The translations under genes were made by a program, and so were the position numbers. From Linanthus parryae (taxonomy: Eukaryota > Streptophyta > Magnoliopsida > Ericales > Polemoniaceae): DNA of 64,000 bases. This document shows, in pieces, positions 32,410-45,100 of the stretch. The notes beneath the pieces are model-generated. The model was not told where the DNA came from. It searched no databases and worked only from the letters and a program-made list of their open reading frames with translations. Each line of letters begins with the position of its first letter. The first letter of the stretch is position 1. The DNA is taken from the NCBI GenBank assembly GCA_023055425.1, contig JALGPY010000013.1, positions 12,871,735 through 12,935,734 of the forward strand, read 5' to 3'.

Positions 32410-33848
32410 TGTCTTAGAAGAAATAAGGAGTAACCAGCCAGAAGATGTGAAGCTGGAAAGGATAAAGAAGAAGATTGCAGAAGTTCAAGCGAAGGATTTC
32501 AAGATCCATGAAGATGGGAGTATCTGCTACAAAGGGAGATGGTGTGTACCACATAAGTGTACGGAAACCAAGGAGAAGTTGAGGCGCGAAGCGCATAACA
32601 CACCCTACTCGGTACATCCAGGGGGTGACAAGCTCTAAAAAGATCTAAAGAAGAATTTTTGGTGGCCCAACATGAAAAGGGAGGTAGCAGAATTCGTGGC
32701 AAGATGTCTGACTTTTCAAAATTTGAAGTTTGAACATAAGAGAATGGGAGGCTTAGTTCAACCATTGGATGTCCCAGTTTGGAAGTGGAATTAAATTTCA
32801 ATGGATTTTGTGACTGCTTTAACGACATCGAAGAATGGACTGAATCAGATTTGGGTTATAGTTGATAGATTGACCAAGATAGCAAGGTTCATTCCGATGA
32901 AAGACACATGGAATATGGAACAAAGAGCTGATGCGTATATGAAGAACATTGTCAGATACCATGGAGTTCCAAGCTCTATAGTTTCCGACGGGGATCCCCA
33001 ATTTCTTTCTCACTTCTGGAAAGCACTCCAGGAAGCATTGGGAACACAGTTGAAATTAAGCACGTCATTCCACCCTGCTACTGATGGACAAACCGAAAGA
33101 ACGATTCAGACGTTGGAGGATATGCTAAGGTCGTGTGTTATGGACTTTCAAGGTTCATGGGTTGATAGATTACCTTTGATAGAATTCTCCTACAACAACA
33201 GTTACCATGCCAGTATTGGGATGGCACCTCAAGAAGCGTTGTATGGAAGAAAGTGTAGAACACCACTGTGTTGGAGTGACATAAGCAAGACAATATTAAT
33301 TGGTCCACAACTTATTGAAGAGATGATAGATCAGGTGAGACTTATCCAGCAACGAATGAAGGAAGCTCAGGATAGACAGAAGTTCTACGCTGATCAGAAA
33401 AGGAGACCATTAGAGTTTCAAATTGGAGAAAACGCATTTCTTAAAGTTTTGCCTACTAAAGGAGTCACGAGGTTCAATCATAAAGGGAAGTTAAGCCCGA
33501 AATTCATTGGACCATATGATGTCATAGAGAAGATTGGGGAAGTGGCTTATCGATTAGATTTACCATCGAATTTGGGTCGTGTTCACAATGTATTCCACGT
33601 ATCTCAGCTAAAGAAGTACGTGCCGGACCCATCCCATGAATTAGATCCTGAACTAGTAGAACTGGACCCGTCTTTGAGTTATGAAGAACATCCTGTCAAG
33701 ATTCTAGACACCAAGACAAGGAACACCCACAACAAGAGTGTCAAACTTGTAAAGGCTTATGGACAAATCGCCTCACTGAAGAGGCAACTTGGGAAGCGGA
33801 GGATGATATGAGGAAGAAGTACCCTCACCTGTTTGACGAGGTACTTTG
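32407..33848 (+). pseudogene. Element A pol: integrase and chromodomain
   Basis: The zinc-binding region (EAHNTPYSVHPGGDKL) has a TAA at 32638-32640, and the second cysteine of its C-X2-C is changed (CLTFQ). A second TAA is at about 32792-32794. The catalytic core is open from 32801 with D2 (MDFVTAL), D63 (IVSDGDPQF) and E99 (DGQTERTIQT). GPY/F-type residues PKFIGPYDVIEKIGEVAYRL and HNVFHVSQLKKYVPDPSH follow. The end reads HPVKILDTKTRNTHNKSVKL and, after a frameshift near 33755, EEATWEAEDDMRKKYPHLF: a chromodomain, the defining feature of chromoviruses. That domain is thought to steer integration to marked chromatin. Confidence 0.9.
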
Positions 33849-34053
33849 AGTTCCGAGGACATCACTCCTCTAAGGGGGAGAGGATGTAATCCTTCGGTTT
33901 TTAGTACATTATTCCTTGTAGTATATTGCATATCATTCATTACCTTAGGTTTGCATTTAGTATTTGTACCATTGAGTGGAGGTTCATACCTTATCGGTTG
34001 TTGAGGTTTTGGTTTAAACTTCGAGGACGAAGTTCTCTTTAAGGAGGGAAGGA
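33849..34053 (+). other. Element A 3' untranslated region with two polypurine-like tracts
   Basis: The true tract AAGGAGGGAAGGA (34041-34053) abuts the 3' LTR. A very similar module, TCCGAGGACATCAC...CTAAGGGGGAGAGGATGTAAT, lies about 160 bp earlier (33850-33895). The later one reads TTCGAGGACGAAGTTC...AAGGAGGGAAGGATGAAAT. The pair looks like a duplicated polypurine block. Confidence 0.75.
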
Positions 34054-36290
34054 TGAAATACCCCCTTTTGTGGCTATGGGTATTTTGTGATATTATCATA
34101 AGTGTTGAGGAGTTAATTTAATTGTCGAGAGTTAATTATAATGGTTATTAGAGTTGGGGGATCTTTGTGACTTTAATCTAAAAGTTTTAGTGTTTTTTAA
34201 TAGAATTTGGGGGAGGTAATTGTCTTTTTGGCTAAACTAAGGGGGAAAAGTATCTTTTACCACATATTGGTATTATTTTGACCCAAATATTCTTCCTACG
34301 TAAAGTTTCCAATTCAATTGGGTTTCTTTCTATATGAGTTTGATTTATTCCAAACTCTCACAATCTCCCTATCTCTCTCTCACGTCTCTCCCTCTCTCAC
34401 CCGTCCCTCTCTCTCACTCCCTCGGTCTCTCTCTCTCTTCCCCGACGGCAGCAACAACCACCGCCGCCGCCGTCTCTCTCCCCCGGGTCGGAGGTATCTC
34501 TCTCTCTCTTGTTTTTCTTTTCTTCTTTCTCTTTCTTTCTCTCTGTCCGACTCTCTCTCCGTCCGAACCTTCATGGGCGGCGGGTTTTGATCATGTTTCA
34601 TCTTCTTTTCTTTTTTCTTGATTTCTTTTGTTCTCTCGATCACTTGTTTACGAATCATGTACGTTGCATGTAATTTTTAATTTTCAGATTTGTATGGTTG
34701 GTTTCATCATTTTTGAAGTCATAGGATTAATCATCAAGTTTTGGTTTAATTATGTTCTTAGTTTATGGGAAAAACCCTAGTCATGGAAGGGACGTTTGAT
34801 TAAACTGTTTGGGTGATTTGATGATCATAGTATGTGGGTAGTAACCTGATTTGATGTGGGTATTAATGTCGCATTAGGTTTTGTTTGAATACGGGTTAAC
34901 TATATATTTTGGAGATTATTTGTATGAAGATTGATAATTCCCGTATAGTTACTATGAGTGAAATTGGAAACTTAAAACTAGCATAACTTTTGATCCAGGA
35001 ATCGAAATTTGGATCCGTTTGAGGATAAACTTATTATTCAGAGTGTTTTGAATCTAATGAGACTGTTTTTGAGCCATGATCTGTTTGGGAAATTGGAGTA
35101 ATAAAATTGGTGAAGGTATGTTAGGTTATGTACACATTAGGTTATATGATTTTGGGGCAAGATTTTGGGTTTGGTTTTGAAGTATGAATTAAGTAGGATG
35201 TTGGGTTGGTGTTAGAGACCTAAACTGTCGAGTGTCATATGCATGTAGATAGTATAGCAAGTTATATTGCTAGAGGATTATGTGTAATTAGGGTACTGTT
35301 ACGTGTAGGTGACGAGTTCTTCGACGACGAGTACATTGAGTATGTCGACTGATTTGCGGTAGTTGATTTGCTTTGTAGTAAGTAAACATGCCAGGCCTAG
35401 TGTGCCTAAATCCTTCGTGTCAAATGAATTCTTATATTTCTTTATGTCTCAAAATGTGTTTATGTGATGTGACATGCAATGTGTGATTTTTAGTTGATAA
35501 ATGTCTTTCATGAAAATATCACCATGATAATAATAATGAACTACAACGTAAAGTGGAAGAGTTGTGCGGGGCCATTTATTATTGGTTACTATTGGCATTG
35601 GGCGTGTTGACTTCGGTCTTCCGTTTCAATTTATTTTATTTAATCCGGTTGCAAGTCCCCGGATAGCTCCCTTTACTCACTCCACTGGACGCCAGAAGTC
35701 TTTGGGGGGTGTCGACACTTAAGGTCTTGGATGCTTGCGAGATGGTTTGGTTTCCCCCGTCACAACAAATTATTAATGATGGATTTTGGTTTTTTTTAAT
35801 GGAAAAAGAATTAATATGTGATTTTGGATTTCCTAATGATTATGGAATTGGTTTGGAAATATTATGGAATTGGGAACTCACTTGTTTTATTACAAGAGTC
35901 AAAACTATGTGTCCGTTGTGTTTGATAAAAAATCCTACTTGTAAATGAGTCATTGTTTTATAATTATCATATCATCATTTTACATGCTTGGGTGTTTTCT
36001 TACCAGTATTTTATGCTGATTTTGTACTGTGGTATTTTTTTTATTCCGCACCACAGATCTAGAGGATGGGAATCTGGCGTAGAAGGGGAACGCGTATCAT
36101 CATTTAATTCATTAGTCTTCTTTTATATTAGAACAGTTTAAGTATTTAGTTTGCTTTGTGCCCGGTTTGAGGCGAGAACTACTGGATTGTAATAACGGTT
36201 AGTTTTAAATTATTATTGTGGATGTTTTTTATTGGGAACCATGTTATAAAATCTCCTTGTATCCGGGTTTAATCTCGGGTACGGAGTGAC
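34054..36290 (+). repeat. Element A: 3' LTR, 3'-truncated
   Basis: Starts TGAAATACCCCC after the polypurine tract. It follows the 5' LTR to ACGGAGTGAC at 36290, where the match stops. The final ~45 bp (CCGGCTTGGGCC...TGTTACA) present in the 5' LTR are missing, and an unrelated sequence begins GTGTCACC. CT-rich tracts here are shorter than in copy B. Confidence 0.85.
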
Positions 36291-37580
36291 GTGTCACCAA
36301 GAGCATGTGAATCGAGTACAGAGTTCTATGTTTTCATGTCAAAAAACAAGTACGGAGTTTAAGAACATATAAATTTAAGGAGATACTTAACTGTTTGTGT
36401 GAAACTAGAGATGTAAGCATTGTTAAAAAAGAATATAAGCATGCAAATATATATTACAAATGACCGTTGTTCAATTCCCAAAAACTTAAATAGCTTTCTA
36501 ACCGTCAAGATTAGGGATTCTGAACCGTTAGATCATCTTGGGTGGGAGGAGAGAAAAGAGTCAAAAGAGTAAAAGTCGTAACCTGGGAACTTGTATCAAT
36601 CTAGATCCAAGACGAAAAGGGAAAACACAGGCTTTTGCGACGAAACGATCGAGGATTCAGCTACTGAAATTTGAAATTCAAACATGATTGCTTCTTCTTC
36701 TTTTTCTTTCTTCTTATTTTTTCTAGATGACGCCTGACTATGTCGAGCAGGTAATTTCTTCGCTCACCTTCCCTGCATTCATATTTTGTTCTGCTGTTTG
36801 GTTTAGGGTTTATCTCTATTTGCATTCATGTTTTGTTTTACCTTTTTCTTATTTCCTTGCTGCACCATCGGTTCTATTTGGTTGATTTTGGAAAGGCAAG
36901 CTCTTGCAAAATTTTATATTTTGTTGGGTCGATCTATACCCCTTGATAAGTATTGTATTTGGCATATTTTTCATTCAACGGCAACAACTCCAGTTTTAAC
37001 CATCACCTTTCTTTTCTTCTACAACTATTGTTGTCTTTCACCGGCCAACATCCACCATCGTCGTCATGAACCCTCGCTGCAGAATTGAAGGGTTGCTCCT
37101 GACTGTCTTCTTCGCTCGCTCTCTAGATCCTCTGTATCCGGCTAAGCCATTTTCCTTCACTCTCTCTCACCATTCATAGGGTTTCTTTCTCGGGTCGAGT
37201 TTTCTTGCTATCGCTATCAAGTTTCACACTTTATAGGTTGAGTTTTCTCTGAATGTTTTGTTAGATTTCTAGGTGCGACTCTTGATTTCAGTTTGATTTT
37301 GAATCGATTTACGGTGTTGGAGTTCTGGGTACCTGATTTTCGATTCTTCCGACCTCTAGTTTGGGCTTATAAGATGTCTCATTCTCTCCCATTCTATGAT
37401 TAAGTGATACACTGTTGTATTTTCTAGGTGTAGCCTTGGAAATAAATCCTAATCAATTTTGACACTCAGGTATGCAACATCTTTTTGTGTGTCTATGATT
37501 CATTCCTTTGTGGAAAAAGAATGTTCTATGATATGAACTTAAGGCTTCTAGGTTTCATTGGTATTTGTATGGAAGTGAGA
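36291..37580 (+). other. Unassigned 1.3 kb between elements A and F
   Basis: No retroelement or transposon motif is visible, and it is not repeated elsewhere in the window. Features hint at the 5' end of a host gene on the plus strand. A pyrimidine-rich tract ending in TAG (about 36700-36725) is followed by ATGACGCCTGACTATGTCGAGCAG and a GTAATT donor-like site, and CT-rich, intron-like sequence runs to 37470. No exon can be extended with confidence. Element F begins at 37581 and would have cut such a gene. Confidence 0.3.
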
Positions 37581-38955
37581 TGTAGGGTTTTGATGCAGGT
37601 AACGCAGCGGAATAACAAAAAATTAATCCTGCGCAAACCCCTCCACGGATCGCAGGCAAGCATTCATAACATGATTAGGGATAGTGAATTGTGTACCTTA
37701 GTTTGTGTGATCACTACGAAGAATTGTGTCTTCGTCTCTATGGTATCCACACATTCGGATTGTAGCTGGAACCCTTCTCCACGTGTAGTGCTAGCAACGG
37801 AAGAATGATACAGAGATCACGCAAAACGAAGCAAAGCACCGCGCCACAAGGAGTGGCCAACGGCACCGAGGGGGCGGACGGGTAGGGGTGCCGAAATCCT
37901 ACTTGTATCTCTCCTTACTTTGTTATGTTCTCTCAATAATGATTCTCTTGAGAAAAATAACAAGCTAGGTTGCCTTTATATAGTTAATAACTCCTTATAA
38001 ACTACATAATTTCCCCAATACTAATCTTGTCCATACACGGATTAGCCCACCTTGATTTTTGTGTTTCTAGCTTTGCAAGTGGTTGCGTTATGATCATTTT
38101 AATTAATTAGTCCAACTAATTAATACTCAAATCATGTTTAATCCATTCGGTGTGTGACCCTATAGGTTTCTACTTAGTTGGCAGTAACTATTACAAACAT
38201 AGAGCGGTGTCTAGCAACACATCTATGCTACCCAACTAATAGAAGAATCAATGATCCAACAAACCATGTGCCCAATGTTACTGTGTTGTTTCCCTTTGTC
38301 TCTATATCCGTATCGGACACGAGATATAATTTTCACACTCGTATAACCAATTTACAGTTTCTCGATCCTGGGAATAGGCTTATCTATACAGATTACACCA
38401 ATATCTCCATATTGATTTATTTGAGTCTGGCCAAACATTCCATAAACACTACCCCTCGAGTGGTCGTGGATATTTACTCCCATTATGTGGGAGAGACAAA
38501 TCCTCTCTACATCACGACCATCTCTAAGCTTGCTTCCTATCATGCCCGATGATTATCTTTATAGTTACCCACTTACAGTGTAATGTTTGATAATATCAAA
38601 GCATGATAGTTCACAACTAGAGTATCTAGTGACTATAAGTCTAAGGATTACAACACCATTAGCACTACGATAAGAACTTGTGACGTTAACATACCTTAAT
38701 GTAGCCTTCTCGTTGTGGGTCAATCCAGTATGCCATTACTCCTAATGCATATCTCCATATCAATCTACCTACATACTAGTCTATAATGATCGTCCTGTTA
38801 ATCAATATAATGGACTAGGGATATTTAAGATAAACAACACATTTGCAATCTAAGGACTCCATTATATTAAATATCTCCATAAATAATAAATGAATATTCT
38901 AGTCAAACAATGTTCATACTAAATATAGATTGCCTCTAGGGCATCTACTCCAACA
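37581..38955 (-). repeat. Element F: 3' LTR, 1375 bp
   Basis: On the minus strand it starts TGTTGGAGTAGATGCCC at 38955 and ends CATCAAAACCCTACA at 37581. It is preceded, on that strand, by the polypurine-like tract AGCGGGAGAC (38956-38965). Its structure is the same as element I's LTR (57218-58650). Confidence 0.88.
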
Positions 38956-38969
38956 GTCTCCCGCTTGCA

Positions 38970-41900
38970 CTAGAGCCAATCTGGTGCATCTCGTATGCCT
39001 ATAGATCTAGTGTGTCCTTCACGCTTGCGCGGAACAAGCGGCTTTGCCAGTGGATCTAAAAGATTATTGTATGTTGGAATCTTGCATATCTTCACATCTC
39101 CTCTATCGATGATCTCTCGAATAAAATGGAATCTCCTAAGTACGTGTTTGGATTTATGGTGTGACATGGTTTCCTTGGCTTGTGTGATCGCCCCAGTGTT
39201 GTCACAGTACACATCAATGGGATCCACGATGCTAGGAACCACATCAAGCTCAGTGATGAACTTCCTAATCCAAACAGCTTCCTTTGCTGCGCCAGCCGCA
39301 GCAATGTACTCAACTTCAGTTGTAGAATCAGCAACTGTATCTTGCTTGGAACTCTTCTAGATCACAGTCCTCCATTCAGGCGAAACACATAGCCTGAATG
39401 CAATGTAGTCGTCATTGTCGGTTTGGAAGCTGGCGTCAGTGTAACCAATTACAGTGAGTTCTTCCTCACCTCCAAATATCAAGAACACATCCTTATTTCT
39501 TCTCAAGTACTTGAGGATGTTCTTGACAGCAATTCAGTGACTCCCACCCGGATTAGACTGGTATCTGCTTGCCATACTCAATGTGTACCACACATCTGGT
39601 CTAGTACACAACATGGCGTATATGATAGATCCCATAAGCGACGCGTATGGGATCTTACTCATGTGGTCCTTCTCAATCTCATTGGAGGAACAGCCGACCT
39701 TCGAAAGGGTGACTCCATGCGACATGGGCATGAATCCTTTCTTTGATTCTTGCATGTTGAATTGATTCAACACCTTGTCTATATATGTAATTTGGCTTAG
39801 ACCGATCAGCTTTCTCGATCTATCCCTATAGATCTTGATACCAAGTATATAAGTTACATCTCCTAAGTCCTTCATTGCGAAACACTTCCCTAGCCAATGT
39901 TTAACAAATTGCAAGGTAGGAATGTCGTTTCCAATGAGTAGTATGTCATCCACATACAAGACCAGAAAAACGACAACTCCCACTAACCTTCTTGTAAACA
40001 CAAGGTTCATCTTCATTCTTGATGAAGCCAAACTCTTTGACCGCGTCAACAAAACGTTGATTCCAACTACTATAAGCTTGCTTTAATCGTTGCAACTTAT
40101 AGAATTTGTTGGCATCCTCTAGATCCTCAAACCCCTCTGGCTATGTCATGTACACATCCTCAAGGAGGTTTCCTTACATAAATGCTATTTTGACATCCAT
40201 CTGCCAAATCTCATAGTCGTGATAAGCTGCAATAGCAAGTAAGATTTGAATGAATTTGGTCATCGCGACTGGGGAAAAGGTTTCATCATAGTCAATACCA
40301 TGAATCTGCCTGAACTCTTTTGCCACTAATTTTCCCTTGTAGGCAATCACATTGCCATCCATGTTGCTCTTCTTCTAGAAGACCCACTTTCACCCTATGG
40401 GGCGAGCCCCTTCGGGTGGTTCCACCAAATTCCATACTTGGTTGGAATACATGGATTCCATTTCAGATCTCATGGATTCAAGAGACTTCTTAGAGTCTAG
40501 CCCTTTCATGGCCTCTCCATAGGTAGTAGACTCATCATCCATGAGTGGTACGTTACCGAGCTCAGTTACGAGAAGTGCATACCTCTCTGGCTCTTGACAT
40601 ATCCTACTTGACCTACGGAGTTCTTGTGTTACTTGAACATGTTGCTCCACAACAACTTGTGTTTCTTGTTCATGTTCCATTGTAGAATAAGTGCTTTGTG
40701 GTTCTTAAACTTCTTCAAGCTGTACAGTCCTCCCACTGGCTTCTTTAGAGACAACTTATTTTTCTAGAAACACGCCAGTCCGAGAAAAAATTACATTATT
40801 TTCGATCGGAATGTAGAAATAACACCCTTTCGTTTCCTTAGGGTATCCCACAAACTTACACTTATCCGACTTGGGTCCGAGCTTGTATGTTTGTAAACTC
40901 TTTACATAGACGTCGCAACCCCAAATCTTCATAAAAGGCACTATGGGACGCCTCATAGTCCATATCTCATATGGTATCTTCATGCAATTTGGATGGAACA
41001 CGGTTAATGGTAAAGGCTGCAGTCAATAGAGCATGTCTCCAAAAAGGTATCGGAAGATCCGCATGACACATCATAGACCGCACCATATCCAGTAGGGTGC
41101 GATTCCTCCTCTCGGACACGCCATTCCATTGTGGAGTTCCGGGTGGAGTGAATCGGGACAAGATCCCACACTCTCTAAGATAGTCGTCAAACTCTTGGCT
41201 TAGGTATTCTCCTCCACGATCCGATCGTAGAGCCTTAATAATCTTGCCAATTTGCTTCCCTACTTCATTCTTGAATTCTTTGAACATTTTAAAGGATTCA
41301 GATTTGGCCTTCATAAGGTATACAAATCCATATCTACTGAAGTCATCAGTAAATGTAATGAAATAAAGATTACCAACTCTGGCAGGCGTGGGAAACGGCC
41401 CACACACATCAGTATGTCTGAGTACCAATAACTCACCAGTCCTCTCAAATTTCTTATTGAAAGGGAACTTTGTCAATTCTCCTAATAAACAAGATTCACA
41501 TGTCTCATATGATTCATAATAAAATTAATCTAGAAATCTATCATTTATAAAGTCTAGAAATGTCTTTCTTATTTATATGGCCTAAACGACAGTGCCATAG
41601 ATAAGTAGGATTTAAATTATTAGTTTTAATCCTCTTGGTATTTATGTTATAGACAGAATTATTTAGATCAAGGATATACAATCCATTAGACAAAAGCGCA
41701 CTACAATAGTGCATACTATCAAAATAAATGGAGCAACATTTGTCCTTTATTCTAATAGAAAAACATTTCTCGTCCAAACAATAAATAGAAACAATGTTTA
41801 TGCTCATAGCAGGCACATAATAGCAATTGTCTAGTTCTAAAATAATTTCAGAAGGCAAAGATAACTCATAAACGCATATGGCTATTGTATCAACTCTTGC

Positions 41901-42887
41901 TCCATTCCCCACGCGCAAGTTTACCTCCCCTTTTGCTAGTCCTCTACTTCGCTTGAGATCCTGCATATTTCAACAAATGTGAGATCCGCATCCAGCATCC
42001 AATACCCAAGATAAAGAGATATACAAATTGACATCTATAACAAAAATAACTGGTGGTGGAGGAATCACTATTCCAAGCCTTTTATCCTCCAGATACTTTG
42101 GGCAGTTCCTCTTCCAGTGGCCTGTCTGACTACAATAGTGGCATGCGCCCTTAGAGATGCCACCACCAGGTTTTAAGGCAACTTCCTTGGATTTTGCAAC
42201 TTTATTGCTCTTTCCTTTGGAGGTAGAGGCAACTCGCTTGCTCTTTCCTTATTGACCATCATTATGGCATTGCCTTTGCCCTCTTAAAGCTCTGTTCAGC
42301 GATCCTCAAGATATTGAGCGTGTTTGGCAAATGTTTGTTGATCTCCTTCATGTTACCATTCATGATGAACTCGCTATAGCTATCCGACAACGATTGCAAG
42401 ATGAGATTAGTGGCCAACTCTTGGTCGACCTGGAAGCCTAAGCTCTTGAGATTCTCCATGTATCCTATCATTCGGGCACATGAGGCCCGACTGGGTTCCC
42501 CTCTGACAGACTGCACTTGAACAGTTTCTTGGATACTTCATACCTCTTATGTCTCGCCTTCTCTTGGAAGAGCTGCTTCAAATGTACCATCATATCGTAC
42601 GCCTCCATTCTCTCATGTTGCTTCTGAAGCTCAGAGTTCATGGTACAAAGCATGAGACAAGTCACATCGTTAGAATCATCCACATGTTTCTGATGTGGCC
42701 TTGTAGCGGCAAGAACAACATCCTCTCCTGGTGGGTCTGGAATAGGATTGTCTAAGACGTACAGTTTTTTTTCTTGCCTGATAACAATTCTCAAGTTTAT
42801 GTACTAGTCCAGCAAATTGGTTCCAGACAACTTGTCCTTCTCAAGGACAGATCGTAGAGATGAAGTCGATGCTTGATTGTGTGCCAT
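38970..42887 (-). pseudogene. Element F copia polyprotein (gag-PR-INT-RT-RH), degenerate
   Basis: Minus-strand order from 42887: gag (VLEKDKLSGTN), protease, integrase (RSDRGGEYLSQEFDDYLREC, GVSERRNRTLLDMV), reverse transcriptase (VVFLVLYVDDILLIGNDIP, catalytic YVDD), RNase H (GYTDASFQTD, CDNTGAITQAKETMSHHKSK) and terminal DAPDWL. This is the copia order, with integrase before RT. It is split by at least ten stops and frameshifts. The protease box reads D-A-G instead of D-T-G, followed soon by a TGA. It can be read only with the help of copy I. Confidence 0.9.
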
Positions 42888-44472
42888 TTGGAATTCTACA
42901 AAATGAGAAATATGCAATTTTAGTATTTTGAAAAATTAACTACATTTAACATTGTCTAGATCATTAAATACAACTCCCACTATTTTTCTCGGATTAATAG
43001 ACCTCGCCATTAATGAGGAAAATATAGTATATTCTCTTGTGGGTCCAAGATTCATATTTCACTTCTTCTTGAGCTTGCTTTGGCAAGTCACCCAAGAATT
43101 AGTTATTTAGGTAGGAACACCTTCCAATTGCATTCCATGCAACTCTTTGTTCAACTATGTGAATAACCCCTTATTCCTTAACTATCCCATATATAACACC
43201 TAATTGACTTGCCTCTAAGTTTCTAAATCTAACTGAAACAACCTAGTTGCGTACAACCTCTTATTTCAACAATCACGCATTACTTGCTTGTGTCGCCGCC
43301 CTGATCATGATGGATGTTTAAGTAAGAGAACGCAAAACACAATATTTATCATTTGAGAGATTTCCAAGTCAATATTAATTTTATTATTAATCATATCAAC
43401 ATGATCTACTTATTTGGATTGGGCAATCCCAAATAAAAGATCATCATTGTTTATTAATATCTTGTTACGTTTTGCATGCATCAACCATACACCAAAAATA
43501 AATAAAAAGACAATAAATAAATAAATAAATAAACAAGAAAAATAAAAGTGGCATGGATATGGCCCATAAGACTAAGATATTCCCAAGCCAATGAGAATAT
43601 CTATAAGCCCTAAAGTGACAAGGTCATCTCCATGTGCCTCCATCTTTAGTCCACGCGTCCTAGGCTTGTGAGTCTTCCAAGTCCTGTGATTTTTTCAGTC
43701 TTTGATCTTCTTCTCCATGTCTTGCTTATCATCTAACTATCTAATACTAGCTAGCATCTATACTAAATAGAGAGACCTCACAAGTTGAGGAAGAAGACAA
43801 AACCCAGGCCGTAAAATAATTAATTACATTAATTACAATAAACCAAAACAAAAACAAACCACAAATAAACATCCACAACCTAGGTCATATCCATCCACCA
43901 AGCAATAAAGCACATAATACAGTTAAAATCCAATTTTAACGCGCTTGGTCAATTTTAGTTGAATTTGGATTCTATGGTCAAAATGGTCCAAGGGGCCCAC
44001 CAAACAAGTTGGCCGAACCCCTAGGGGCCGCCCAAGCCGACCCAAACCAGCCGGTCCTAGCCCGCGCGGTCAAATCGGTGGCTAGGCCGAGCCTGGTTTG
44101 GCCGGGGCATGCTTGGCGCTCAAGGAAGGGAGGGGGGGGGGGGGTAACCCTTGGCCGAGCCCCGTGGGTTGTTTCCAAAACTCCTTCTTTCCTTGTGTGC
44201 TTTTTTCCAATTGATGAGAAAACCCATTTGCCCCAATTGTGCCCAAACTCTACCTTTTCAAAAACCCAAAAACTCACATCGTATGTGAACGAAATTTGCC
44301 AAATTTTATACGATATGTGAAATTGGCACAATATCTATTGAATCAATCATATTAAATTTGTATCATTATGCTTAACTTCAGTTTTCACAAACGTAACAAT
44401 TACATTGTAAAAATTGATAAAAGTAACACATAGTATCATGTTATGCGCTAAGACATGTGGCTATGAGACCAC
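42888..44472 (-). other. Element F leader and primer site
   Basis: 1.6 kb untranslated leader. A degenerate tRNA-Met-type site (TGGTCTCATAGCC on the minus strand, about 44456-44469) lies next to the LTR. A GC-rich block (about 43985-44160, including 12 consecutive G) lies 300-500 bp inside; element I has the same block near the window's right edge. Confidence 0.7.
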
Positions 44473-45099
44473 TGTAGGGTTTTGATGCAGGTAACACAGC
44501 GGAATAACAAAAAATTAATCCTACTCAAACCCCTCAACGGATCGCAGGCAAGCATTCATAACATGATTAGGGATAGTGAATTGTGTACCTTAGTTTGTGT
44601 GATCACTACGAAAAATTATGTATTCGTCTCTATGGTATCCACACCTTTGGATTGCACCTGGAATCCTTCTCCACGTGTACTGATAAAAATGGAAGAATGA
44701 GGCAGAGATCATGCAAAACATAGCAAAGCACCGCGCCACAAGGAGTGGCTGACAGCACCAAGGGGGCGGACGGGTAGGGGTGCCGAACTCCTACTTGTCT
44801 CTCTCCTTGCTTTGTTATGTTCTCTCAATAATGACTACCATCTCTAAGCTTGCTTCATATCATGCCCGATGACTATCTTTATAGTTACCCAGTTACGGTG
44901 TAATGTTTGATAATATCAAAGCATGCTATTTCACAAATAGAGTATCAAGTGACTTCAAGTCTTACGATTACAACACCATTAGCACTACGAGAAGCACTTA
45001 TGACTTTAACATAACTTCATGTAGCCTTATCGTTGTTGGTCAATCCAGTATGCCATTACTCCTAATGCATACCCATGTGTTAGAAATGATATCTCCATA
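44473..45099 (-). repeat. Element F: 5' LTR, partial, with internal deletion
   Basis: It matches the 3' LTR from TGTAGGGTTTTGATGC. After CTCTCAATAATGA (about 44836) it jumps to CCATCTCTAAGCTTGC, omitting about 570 bp present at roughly 37944-38514. The match ends at ATCTCCATAT (45100), where the CACTA end begins. Confidence 0.85.
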
Positions 45100-45100
45100 T

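Larger units (their letters stand above)
8475..36290 (+). mobile_element. Element A: chromovirus-type Ty3/gypsy retrotransposon with nested insertions
   Basis: The order is 5' LTR, tRNA-Met primer site, ORF1, gag, protease, RT, RNase H, integrase, chromodomain, polypurine tract, 3' LTR. That order and the C-terminal chromodomain identify a chromovirus; the LTR length and gag start suggest the Tekay/Del group. D (11276-24983) and E (26817-29641), each with a perfect 5-bp target duplication, interrupt it; without them A is about 11.3 kb. Both outer ends are missing: about 194 bp from the start of the 5' LTR and about 45 bp from the end of the 3' LTR. No target duplication can be read. All coding regions carry lesions, so this copy cannot encode its own proteins. 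Confidence 0.88.
37581..45099 (-). mobile_element. Element F: degenerate Ty1/copia retrotransposon, interrupted by G
   Basis: Minus-strand element with its 3' LTR at 37581-38955, polyprotein at 38970-42887, leader and primer site to 44472, and part of the 5' LTR to 45099, where CACTA element G interrupts it. The rest of the 5' LTR is not found in the window. It is the same family as element I but far more decayed. The candidate left target duplication is TGAGA (37576-37580). Confidence 0.88.

Noticed and set aside
38178..38552. 124-codon plus-strand ORF
   Set aside because: Lies antisense inside the F 3' LTR, and the corresponding frame is not kept in element I's LTR.
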